NCBI GenBank assembly: GCA_026214975.1
Contig: JAOBSW010001156.1
Coordinates: forward strand, 1 to 64,000
Length of the DNA stretch: 64,000 bases
Source of the DNA: Gentiana macrophylla
Taxonomy: Eukaryota > Streptophyta > Magnoliopsida > Gentianales > Gentianaceae
Reading direction: 5' to 3'
The position numbers and the translations under genes are program-made. Below, one piece after another: positions 35,549-47,000 of the stretch (its first letter is position 1; each line of letters starts with the position of its first letter). Under the pieces are notes generated by a model. That model was not told the origin of the DNA. It made no database searches and saw only the letters and a program-made list of their open reading frames with translations.

Positions 35549-36286
35549 GTGATGTGTCAAAAGGAGGAGGCTGAGAGGATGGTGGAAGAGAGGTCGAAGA
35601 AAGAAGAGCATAGGAAGCAAGAAGCTGAACTAAAATCAAAGAAAGCATTTGACCTGCTTTGGGAGGATTACAAACAACGGTGTGCTGTAGTTGACGTTGA
35701 AAAAAAATTGACAGAGGAAAAGAACACACGGGTTGTGGCCACTTGCCCTACTGTTGATGAGTTGCCTTCTCCCATTGAGGCTGAGGTAATTACACAGGTA
35801 GATGCGTTCGTTGATGTTCCTGATGAGCATAGTGAGTGTGTTGTCACTTCTGAGGTTGTAGTTGTTGTTCATGATGGTACAGAGGTTGAGATCGCTGTTG
35901 AGAATGAGGAGGCAACCATGCTCACCATTGAGCCACTTTTGAATTGTGTTGCCCCGGCATTTTCTTTGCAGGTACATGCTCCTTTTTTTGGAGGCGTTGA
36001 CAATGTTGCCAAGTCGGCTGGGTCGCTTGCGCACTTAAAAAATATACGAGCAACACATATTTATCATGATCCATTTTTGGTGCATTGTCGTCCTTTCAAT
36101 TTTGTGGTTGCTGATTATTATGTTGGCCATGTTCGCTTGTACACGAGGCTGGTTACTAAAGTGTTCACATCTTTACTTTTCCTGGATGTACTTCACTATG
36201 AGGGCCTACTCACATATGTTCGGCCACGCTTACTATTCGATCCAGGTGGATTCGAGGACGAATCCTTTCGAACCGGGAGGGAATGA
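35549..36286 (+). CDS. Coiled-coil ORF of the non-autonomous element, 245 codons
   Basis: The frame runs open up to the 3' LTR. Residues about 3-60 are strongly charged and helical (EEAERMVEERSKKEEHRKQE), a likely coiled coil. A Val/Glu-rich middle and a hydrophobic C-terminal third follow. The last residues overlap the usual end-of-polyprotein sequence before the PPT (in another frame DSRTNPFEPGGND). Upstream, 35440-35540 encodes a decayed helical and Gly/Arg-rich stretch (DIREIHEALATLLAAANRGD) reminiscent of a gag C-terminus. I do not recognise the protein. It could be a remodelled gag/structural protein or captured host sequence; no function is assigned. Confidence 0.5.
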   Translation: MMCQKEEAERMVEERSKKEEHRKQEAELKSKKAFDLLWEDYKQRCAVVDVEKKLTEEKNTRVVATCPTVDELPSPIEAEVITQVDAFVDVPDEHSECVVTSEVVVVVHDGTEVEIAVENEEATMLTIEPLLNCVAPAFSLQVHAPFFGGVDNVAKSAGSLAHLKNIRATHIYHDPFLVHCRPFNFVVADYYVGHVRLYTRLVTKVFTSLLFLDVLHYEGLLTYVRPRLLFDPGGFEDESFRTGRE

Positions 36287-36862
36287 TGTGATCCAGTTCA
36301 TGCTCAGAGGATACCATCATTCGTGCAATTTATGAATATTATTTAATTAATTAGGAGTTGGTTTTATTTTATATTGGATTTTTAGCACTTTATTTATTTG
36401 TTCTTTTATTAGCCAATACAGAACATTTCGTTTAATCACCAATAGGATGTAAAGCGCATTTTTAGTGGGATTTTCTCCCACATTGCTTTTGTCTTTCTAG
36501 TTCTTTTGGTTGTAAGTTCATATAAAGCAAACACTAGCTTTTCATTCTTGACACAGACTATTATGATGATATAAAATTTGGCTTCTTAGCTTTTATTGAA
36601 GTCTTCTTGACTTTGATTTATCACTTGCGAGTGAGTGTTCTTTTCGTTGTAGGGAATCACAAAAATCACATACGTGTGAGAATTTTCTTTGTCGTAGAAA
36701 GTTCAATCCTTCGAGGATTTACCAGCATTGTGAGCGATTGTTGGGCGTTCTCTGCCTACGATTTAGTTGGATTACTAGGTCTATGATCATTAGCTCGTCA
36801 TTGTTCCCCTTAGTTACTTCCTGGGCAAAACATCAGATCTGATTCCAACCGGAATCACATCA
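36284..36862 (+). repeat. 3' LTR of the non-autonomous element
   Basis: Preceded by the purine tract ending at 36283, it starts TGATGTGATCC and ends GGAATCACATCA, followed by the GTAAG duplication. Confidence 0.93.
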
Positions 36863-36867
36863 GTAAG

Positions 36868-38015
36868 TAAACTAACAAACTCAATTTCCCTAAATTCACA
36901 TACCGGTATGGAAAGCCAAGAAACCCTTTCGATTACCACCCAGCTCGGCTCGGACAATGATTGACGGAGAAGAATAAAAGAGAGGGAAGTTCCGGCGAGG
37001 ACAATGACCGACGGCGATGGAGACACAGCAGAGTTATTCGCTTTGCAAAAAGAGGGCTGAAGCGAGTAATTGGCATCGATCCGATTTTGGCGCCAGAATT
37101 AGGGTTGGTTAATTTACCGCCCTAATTTGGGGTCGATTAAGCAAAGTTTAATGGGATGTTTAATTAAGGGTTAATTACATTTTTAGTATTAAGTAAATCA
37201 CCCCAAATCAAGAAGGGAGGGCATTAATGGCTTTTCACCCAACTTGGAAATCGAAGTTTGTTTATTTAGCGTGATTTACGCTATAAACTTATTATTGCAA
37301 CAATTTTGGTTGACAAACTTAAATAACTAAATGCCCATTTTTATTATATATGAATTAGCTGCGTCATATGATTTGGAAGGAACATGAGTTCCCTCACTCT
37401 CGTAACCCCTCGGCGTTAGCTTCAATCCTTGCCATTGTCTTACCAACGACCAGACCTCTGAACTAATTCCACCAAGAAAAGTTATCTCTTCTAAATTAAC
37501 CCCCACAAAGTCATTTCATCGTCTCTCTACCCGATTTCCTTGCGTTAAGATCAAATTTCCTTTTGCTAAGTGTCTTTACATAATTAATTCAATAAAGTCT
37601 GAAGAAAAAATGAAAAAGAAAACAATAAAGGGGTGCCTTCTTCTGGGAATCAGTTGACCAGTGGAGGCATTTGTTACTATTATATTATATAAAACAACGA
37701 AACATAGCGCATTGCATTTTCTTTCTCTATTTTTGCGGATGTTTTTTTTATCAGTCCAACTTTGTTAAATAAATTATGCATTTTTTTGGTTGAGCGCTCA
37801 CAGTCTTTTTTGTTGAGAGGTCATTAGTTAATATAGCTATTGACTATTTTTAAGCAAAACCCTCTGAAATCACTTCACCCTCTTGTGAAAATTTAATAGA
37901 AAGATCGACCCTTTTCTAGAAAGGGTGATGGGAGTCCCTTTCTCACCTGGTTTTTGTGTAGGAAGCTTGAAGAAGAACTCGTGTTGATTTTCAAGATGGA
38001 GCTGATGAAAAGTTC
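36868..38015 (+). promoter_or_regulatory. Right MULE flank, then promoter and 5' UTR of the FLY-type gene
   Basis: 36868-37130 is moderately GC-rich and continues the sequence interrupted by the retrotransposon insertion. 37680-37695 contains TATTATATAAAAC, a plausible TATA box about 320 bp upstream of the start codon. At 37908-37935 ACCCTTTTCTAGAAAGGGT forms a short hairpin in the probable 5' UTR. An in-frame TGA upstream of 38016 supports that start. Confidence 0.4.
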
Positions 38016-41000
38016 ATGTTTTGTTACTTTCAAGAAGGGTTTTTATCCAGAATTTTATTTGGATTGTGGTGTCTTTGCTTAGGGTTTTCTTGGCAGGTAT
38101 CTGGATTGAGACCTTTAAGAGAAAGAAGTTCTTGGGGTGATGAGGTGAGTTGTTTTGTAATTTTTTTTTTTTCCTCCCCAGGTGAGTCTTAATTCCAAGT
38201 TGTAAAAGGCCAAATTTTCCGTTGATTTTTAGTATATATTTTTTTCTTTCTTGATGATTTGATTTCCTGTTACCCAAAATGAGGTCATGAATTTAGGTTT
38301 GGGTTGTACATTTCTACTTGCTTGTATTGACTTAGTTTCTTTTAGGGCTTGTTAATTAATATAATTGAGAGTTCTTAAATTGATTTCTTCTTGTGCTGAA
38401 ATGTGAAAATATTATTCAGTTGCTTAAGTACAATATTCCTTATAGATATCATTAATTACTTTTACATTTATGCTTCATAGGCTCCAGTTTGGGATTTTTA
38501 AGTCACTGGATTTTTCATTTTGACTATCTGTTACTCTGTTGCTTAATTTTAAGAGGGATCATAAGTTATTTCCAGCGGCGGAGAGGGAAAGGACAAAGCG
38601 AGGAAACATTCTACTGTTTGGGAAACAATAGAACAATGTTACCAGATATCTCCTTCTAGGATCAGCAGTCTGTTAGCTCATACCCGAAATAAGAAGAACT
38701 TTTAGTGGTTGATAAAGGAGGACTCAATAGAAAATTCACGTCCTTATGATACTGTTCCCTTGAAACATGATCCTTTAATACAGTATATCAGGCTATTTCA
38801 GCTTCTGGAGCAAATACCTGCTCTTCTTTCCGCCGATCACTTAGTAGTAGATAGCTATCCCAATGTGAATCTGACTTCATTGGTAATTGTTGAAGTGTTT
38901 AATATGATAATTTTCTACCTCCCCAACAACTTAAGCTTCTGAGAGAGACAATTCAACAGTATTCAAAATGCTCTCATCTACTTGTTCTCTGTGCTGCCTT
39001 TTGGAATTTGAATTCGAGAGTTTAGTTGCTGCTTCTTGTTTACTTGTCGTCGTGGCACTTAGTATTTGTACAGGGAAAAGATTTGTGCTTTACATGATGG
39101 AGAATCAATCTATTAGATGCAGTAATGAGGTGCAAAGGTTTCCTAAATTTCCATGCTCTGTGAGTACTTACTATATTAGTGGGCTGTATCTTTCCAGTTG
39201 GTTAGATCCGTATACTTAGACAGGGAATGGTAAAGTTTGAAATGGAGGAGCTTACTTTAGATGATAGTATAAAATTGGGAAGGAAGAAGTGGAGTAAACG
39301 AGAGAGATATAGATTAAATTAGGTATTGCAGCAGGAGCCGGAGTAAAAACATCAAACCTGTATTTTGAACTTACAGAGGCCAAACTTCTTTAGAATTCTG
39401 GGGACCTGGTGAGAATGTTTGACTTAGAAGTCAAATTACTCTTTTTCTAGTAACGATAATTTTGCAGCCCTTTGTCGCTTCAGTATACAGTAGTTTAAGT
39501 TCTACCCACTTTTGAGAAGAAAAATTGAAGAAATATAGGAAGAAGCATCTGGAATATCCAAAAATAAATTTGTTTTAGTTGGTGTGACTAATTGGGGATC
39601 CTTTAAAATTGTTGAGGTATCTGTTTCATCTATACCTGTCAGATATGTTGGTTTTGCTAGGATATGATGAAGAGATAACATCCATTTGAGTGTCATGCTT
39701 CCAGAATCTGTTTCGCTACCTAGATTTCTGCTCCCGTGACCTTGTTACTTACCTTTACTCTGGGGAAATCTTGTGATTGCATAAAAGACTTTGCTTATTT
39801 TGGGCTGGCTGTTGGCTTTCCTTAAGTCTGAGAAGAGATTATGCTACTGAGTAGCTTATCTAGCATTGACTGATGATACTGAGTATGATTTCTTTCAACA
39901 CAGGAGAAACTAAGAAGAAACAGGGACATTTTGTATTGACTCTTGCATGTTACTGGAAACTGATAAAGTATAGTAATACTTGAAATATTAAATGATACAT
40001 AATTACCCTTTATGGAGAGGAGCTTGGTGCATTGGTGAAAACCTGTTGCTGAGTGACCAGAAGTTTGAGCTGTGGAAACAACCTTATATCGAAATCTAAA
40101 TTACCAACTCACATGAAAGCTTATGGTATTAAGGACATCGAAATTTGTATAATTATATTTTAACACGTCCCTCACTTGTGAGCTTGTCAACACATGAGCA
40201 AGGGTAGACATGCTGTAGTAAAGTTACATGCTGAGCTGAAAAACTTAAATTGTCATTGTGGGACAATTACAAATTCTAATAGCCCCCCATGCTGGCTTGC
40301 ATGAACATGGACAAAACGTGGTCTTGGCTCTTAGACATGGGCAAAGGTAAGTCTATAGAATCATAAAACGCCCTGCCCTTCCTTGGATTCTGCATAGGCA
40401 GGATGTTCAACCTTCTACATACTAATTAGCGTGATGCTGGAATTGGGATTCATTGGTCTTAACCAAGAACTGAGTTCTTTGGTGGAATCTAGGTGTATTC
40501 TAAGGTAGCCATATGTTTATTCTTAAAGAAAAATTGTGTATCTGCTTTTCTCATGTATTCCTGGTGTTTTCATCTAGTACAAATGGTACACAAGATGGTA
40601 ACTCCATCGGTCTGAACTCAACAAACAGATCTAATTCATATGAAATGAATAAGAAATTTTGGTTTGTATATCTGTCCATTGATCTTTCATCCTTCTTCCT
40701 GATATTTTCTTGTTTCTTTCTCTTGCAGTGGATTTTTGTAAAGAGGGACGAGAGTGAATTGGGTCCATTTTCTCCTGGAATATAACAGGGACATACAGAG
40801 GTATATTGGTTGACCGATTGATTATTTAGTCATTTTTGGTGTACTAATTAACTCCGTTGAGCCAAACTCCTATACATTATCCAGTTTATCACTCTTGTGC
40901 ATAGAGCATAAGAATTTTTTTTTCTCTCTGGAATAGCAATTCATCGAATATTGAATTGGCCTATCCTTATTTTGAAAAAAAGAATTGGCCTATCAACTGT

Positions 41001-44000
41001 TGTCTCTAAGTTATGAAAACTCGCGCCTTCATCACTCATCAGCTGTAATACACTTTTGTTTATTTGAATTGAAATTTTTAGCAACAACATGACCTTTTTT
41101 ATGTCCTTTTTTAATGATTGTATATGCTTATGTTGATGCTAATGTAGTCTATTTTATCACTCATATCATGCAGGGTCTTGGAGGTTTACAGATCTAGGAA
41201 ACAACTCTTCAAGATTTCCTGATTTCAAGAAATCCAATGGCAATTCTGTTCTTGAATTGATGACTACACCAACAAAAATAACTGGTGTACATTATGTTCA
41301 GGTAATCTGATGCTTCTGATTGTTTGTGATTGTAATTGAACAAAATACAGGAAATCTTCTCTCACTTGGTTGTTCTGTAATGACTTTGTCTTGTCAGAAT
41401 GTCTCTGTTTTTCTGTTGGTCGTTGTATTTCTTACTCTATGTTACCCTTATGCTGGATGCATTATGTCTCCAGTTTTGGTTTTAATAATGTGTCTTCTAA
41501 CCATAAGTTAGAAGCAGTTATTCCTCAAGTATAACTGTATAAGGGCCTAAGAGATAACGGCCTCCAATATGTTCCTCCAGAGGTTACTTGGTGGTTGCGG
41601 CATGCATGTTCTAGTGGAGTCATATAGCTTCTATATATGTTTTGATATCCAGAAATCCATCATCACCACCACAACCACAACCAAGCAGCTCATATTTTCT
41701 TGCTTCCATTTTCATTTTTTCAAAGTACTGTTTAATTGATGAAATTTTGGCTTCGTTCATTGAATTGTGTAGGGTGTATTGATCTTCCATGATGTTTATG
41801 ACGACGAACAAGAAGTTGGTGGTGCTCAAATTAGAGTAGAAGGTGTGTATATATGGCCTTTCAGACAACTCCGAATGGTAGCGTACAGGTAATATGGGGT
41901 TAGAGTTTGTTCAATTGATGGCCCCTAATGGTTCATATTTACTTTATTTAGTGAAAAAAAAAGTCTCCATGGCTTTTAGGATTTCGTTTTACCCACCTTA
42001 CTATTTATTGTGCATCAGTTTTGACTTATGTCATGGAAATGGCTGGTAGCTGCGGAATAGCCTATTTTCTATTCCATTATTTACTCAAGTGAAAAAGGAC
42101 ACAAATGTAATGTTCATGTTGTTATTGTCATCGCCGTTGTTATTATTACATGAACTCCTTGGGGCATCATCATATGCAAGGAAGAAAATTAAGAATGATT
42201 GTTTGCATGTTTACGCATCTTTTGTGAATCATCTTAAATTCAATGATATTGCGATGGTATAAGCTGTTGGCTAGATAAGGGATGATGACTTTGAAAGCTT
42301 ATGACACCTATCATTTCATTTGGAAAATACATCTTTACACAGAAGTATCAAAGTCACCAAACACACAAACATGCTAAGGGATTAGCATGTTATCCATCTC
42401 TGTTCTGGTTAATGCTCTTGAATGGACTGCACGCATATCTGTTTTTTATTATTTCCTCCTTGGCTAGTTTTCTTAGATTTCTTCCTTATTAATTATCTTT
42501 ATATTCAACCATGTTCGTTTGAGATCTATGCAATACATATGTATTCATCATACTTTTCCTTTTCAGCATTCCATTACACTTGATGTGAAGTAAAGCTTTC
42601 TGTAATTGACCTATGATGAGAATTTCAAGAACATGTCACATATTTTACTAGTAGTTGTTTATTTAGAGTTCACCTTTGAATTAGCAAAACACCACACTCC
42701 TCATTGTGATCTTTTGCAAGACATTGTAGTGTCATTACGCAAACTTTATTGTTCTCCCAAAAAAAAAAAAAAAGAGAGAGAAATAAAAAGATCAAGATAA
42801 ATAAGATGCTTAATGAAAGCAACAATGCCATACTGGGTTTTCCCTCCTTATAGTGAAATTTGTTCACGTGCAATAGCATGCTATGGATGTACGTGTAAGC
42901 GTTACAAGATACAAAAGGAGAATGAGGCAAAGTGACCAAAGAAACGTGAAGGTTCCCGGGGTGAGAGTAATAAAAATTAAAAAGGATAGGCTTGTATGAG
43001 CGTTGGGGGAGGGGTATGATTTGCCACACAATGCAGTGAAGACTTATAATGAGGAAATTGTACTGAATTTATGATGTGGCTTCAACATCTTAAGTTTTTT
43101 ATCTTCTATTTTGCAGCGGAAAAGAAGGTGAATTTGGACAAGAAGAAGACTATGTACTATCAAATCCATATCACCTGGTAATATGCTACTTGGGTCAGCT
43201 CTTCATTTTTTGGGGGCCTTGAGGGGTAGAGGAGTAATGTCCTTTTTGTTCTTTTCCTGGTCCTAACGTATGGTGCTAATTTCATATGTTTTAAATTTCA
43301 TGTACCAAGTGAAATCACTTTAACTGTTGGGAAACAATGTGAGTAGAATAATGTTTTGAGTCATTTTGTTATGAAAACAAAAAATGTCTTGTGTCTTGAT
43401 TCACTGTTTGGATTTTTACTTTTTAAATTATGACTATACACATTTAGCTCAACATATTATAAAGCTTGCAATATATATGTTGTTTACACTTTACTATGAA
43501 CATTGTTCTTACGATTACGATATTTTCATTTTGCATAACTGCATTTTTTTTTTCATGCGTTATAGGAGGAGTAGGAGAGAAAGTTATGTTTAAATATTTG
43601 GGGTAAAACGAGTTTGGGTTCTTGTTCAGCTGACAAGGGGTCATGACTCAAATCATGATTAGAGTCAAAACAATGCATCCATAGCGTATTTTGTGTTCTT
43701 ATTTTTGTATCTCATCTGATAAATTCATATGTTACCCTTTGAGATACAGATTTAAATGAGATACTCCCCGGCCCCAAAATATAAGTCATTTTGACACTTT
43801 GTTTTTGTCCTCAAAATAAGTTATTTTAGAAATTTAAAATACCAATAAAGCATTTATTACCTTCATCTCACCTATAATTTATTGTCAAGTCAAACCACTA
43901 ATCATTATTTTACAATTATTACATTAATGATAGTCGAGGGTATTTTTGACTTTTATCTTGAAAATTTATGATATTCATCCACTTCTTTAAATTTGTGTGG

Positions 44001-47000
44001 AAACTCCTAAAATGACTTATTATTAGGGAGGAGGGAGTATGATATATAGGACTGGTCAGTGGTCGGGTTGACGTTGAAAATCATGTTACACGAGAAATCA
44101 TTTCTTCTAATTGTTAACTGTAACATGCTTGATTAGAATTGTCTAGAAATTCTTATACTGGCTTGTCTGTTTTAGCTTTGTAATGTCAATTGTTTCATTG
44201 GCTGTGAGAAACAAAAAGAAAAGATATGTACTTTGATTTATTTTATCCCTAAAGCTTAAGCTAATGAGAAGGTAAATAATTAACATATTAAACACTTCAT
44301 CACGCCCCTTCAAGCCTGGGCCAACACGGCACACAAAGGCATATAAAGTGCACTACAAGGCTGGCAAAGAGGCCCAACACTTGAACAATATAAATATGAA
44401 GGCAATGTTGGTAGAGAGGTTTGAACTCATGTCCTCCTATTATGAATCTGATACCATGTTGAATTACATTCTCTCCCATAAGTTTAAGCTGATGAGAAGG
44501 TATATAACATATTAAACACTTCGAGAGTTAGTCGGAATATGATTTATCCTAGAGTTGGTTATGGGGCGTTTTAAGCTCATCCATTCCTAAGTAAGTGTCT
44601 AATTAGTTATTTATTTTCATCAAGACTCCAGAGTGACATTCTTATCTCAGACATTAATTCTGTTTTTACACTTTTCATGTACATATTAGACGCATAAGAG
44701 ATCTTTGTGAGGCATTCTCTTGGAATTAATTTATTTTCTTGATGACTGTTTTGTAGCTCGGAGTTTTTGCATCCCAGGTGTTCCAAGAGTCTCCACGAGA
44801 CAAAATTTGGAAAAGGAAACATTGTAACTTTTTAATCTTTTGGCTGTTCATCATCAGAAACATTACAAATATGTTATTATATAGTTGAATGATGAAATTT
44901 TCTTTTGCAGCACCAATTTATGAAGTGGAGAAACATTGCAACATTGAAATTGCAGCACAAATCACGCATATCTCAGCTGCCCAAAATGGTATTTTGGATT
45001 CCTAATTTAACAATTTCCTTGACTTCTTGCTATGATTTTGTTGAATGGTTTGGCATGAGAATATTCCAATTCACATTGCTAAAAGAGCTCAAATACTTGT
45101 TAGCCTAGAACGTTATTGCATGTGACAATGATTATTGTCTTTTTGGGACCTATCGTCATGCATGTGGAAATTTGGGGCCTAAGACTGTAGGTAGTGTAGT
45201 ACTCTGCTTATTAAAAAAAAATATAGTTTCGTACTCTGCCTGTGCAAGATAAATAACTTTGAAATTTAGATTTTTTTAGCTTTACTAAAACACTGCGAGC
45301 ATTCTATGTGTGTGAGTGTTCCAGGATCATTTTGGCATCCGAGTCACAAAGAATTTTTTGTACTTTTAAGCAAGCGGGATCAACCTTCTGCATAGTAGAG
45401 GCGTTGAAAGCCTAATTGACACTCTCTTAAGAAAATATGCCCATGGATTTTCTTGTGGGATACGTGAGAAAGAAAAAGGGAGAAAATTCTGATAAATGTT
45501 TATGCTTATATAGCATTCCTGCCTATGACTTGAACCTTTCTGGATAGAGAACTTTTATTTAATATGGATTTATATATAAGGAGAGCAATGTAGGGATAGA
45601 AAACCTTGTTTTATGTCTTGCTCAAGACTTGGGGGATTACCATGTTACAAGGCCATGGGAAACTTATTAAAGACTTATCTTTTTGTTGACCTTAGTCGTT
45701 TGTCTTGGATCAAACGAGTAGCAATTCGTTGAAGAAAGCGATCAAGAATCTCACTTCTGTTTATTTCTGTAGACGTTTATCGATATAGTGAATGATGATA
45801 TCAGAATAATCAGAGGACAAATGTAGAACCGATTGTAATATGTTAACAAATTCAGGTATACTTTATTGGCTGGACTCTTACAAATAATGGTCTGTCTGGG
45901 AGTGTTAATAAATGAACTTTTAATTTGTTTGACCATCACTGTATTATTCATGTCTTAGAACTTTGTGTGCTTTCTGCATGGCATGCTATGTGTGTGTCTC
46001 TAATGATGGATTTATGGTGTATGAATCGTTTGATATCCTGGAAAGATGATAAACCCTGTTGTTTATGTTAATCGTTTTTAGATGGAGAACATGATAGATA
46101 TCATCTGGAAGGATTAATGGAAAGCCCTTCTGTGGATGATGATGGAGATTGCTTCTCACCTATGGCTTTGAATGCTACTTCTGTCAACATCGAAGTCTAC
46201 TATAACAAAGCAGTGAATTATACGTTGATGGTCACCTTTGTATCCTTTGTGTAATTGTGCTAATGCTTTCCATTTATTTTTTATTACCTTCACAATTTCT
46301 TTTTTTAGAAAAAAAATCCTTTCTTGTTATCAAATTTTTTTTTTTGGTTGGATCCTTTGACTTTTGTAACAATAGATTTCTTTCCTTCAAGTTCTTCTGT
46401 TGATTCGACAAATGGAGCATAGTAATACTCAATCAGTAAGATCTTTTTTTCTTGCCAGTGCTTGGTTTTGAAACAGTTATTATTTTTCTGCGTATTTGAC
46501 TCTTTTTTTTTTCTCTTTCCCTTGCAGGGCGCTGCCAAAGTTTCCATTTTGATGATTGGGCAGCAGGCAATCATGGATGCTTATCTTTGTCTTTTGCATC
46601 TGACGGCTGGAATTCTAGTTGGTAGGTTTTACCAAGCAAATTCTATATTTTTAACCCTAATCTGACATTCTTCACTATCATAAGCTCCTTTTAAAGAGAG
46701 AGATAGAAGTGTAAAGTTATGGTCTTTTCCTTCTGACACTTTGGGAGGCTTTATTTGGTACTTTCATCCTTGCTAATCATAATCTTATTTGATATTCTAA
46801 CATTTTTTGTTACATTACTTGCAGAGTCGTTATTCAATGCTTTTGCAACTGCTGCTTTCTTCAAATTTGTAGTTTCTCAATATTTGAGATGAGGTACCTA
46901 CTTGCTATATGGAAAGCCAGCAGACCGCTGAATTCTGGAGAGGGTTGGGAAGCAATGAGGCGCGAACTTTCTGTTCTTTACAGCCGCTTTTGTGAGTATC

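Larger units (their letters stand above)
33488..36867 (+). mobile_element. Complete non-autonomous LTR retrotransposon with GTAAG target duplication
   Basis: LTRs at 33493-34065 and 36284-36862 are near-identical (573 and 579 bp), begin TGATGTGAT and end ATCACATCA or a one-base variant. The element is flanked by GTAAG at 33488-33492 and 36863-36867, a perfect 5-bp target-site duplication. After the 5' LTR comes GGTTGGTAGCAGAGC, resembling the initiator-tRNA-Met PBS TGGTATCAGAGC. Before the 3' LTR is a purine tract ACCGGGAGGGAA. The 2.2-kb interior holds a retropepsin-like ORF and a coiled-coil ORF but no RT, RNase H or integrase. It must therefore depend on an autonomous relative. High LTR identity suggests recent insertion. 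Confidence 0.93.

Noticed and set aside
35378..36034. Minus-strand ORFs opposite the coiled-coil ORF
   Set aside because: Composition is the reverse of the charged coding frame, and the LTR, PBS and PPT orientation supports the plus strand.
42670..43029. 119-codon minus-strand ORF in a FLY intron
   Set aside because: Includes the reverse of an A-run and GA-repeat tract; no recognisable domain and located within an intron.
46239..46260. Alternative end of FLY exon 8 using the later GT after GTATCCTTT
   Set aside because: Ending at 46239 and joining to 46376 gives the conserved VTF-ISFLQVLLLIRQ membrane segment; the later site would duplicate it.
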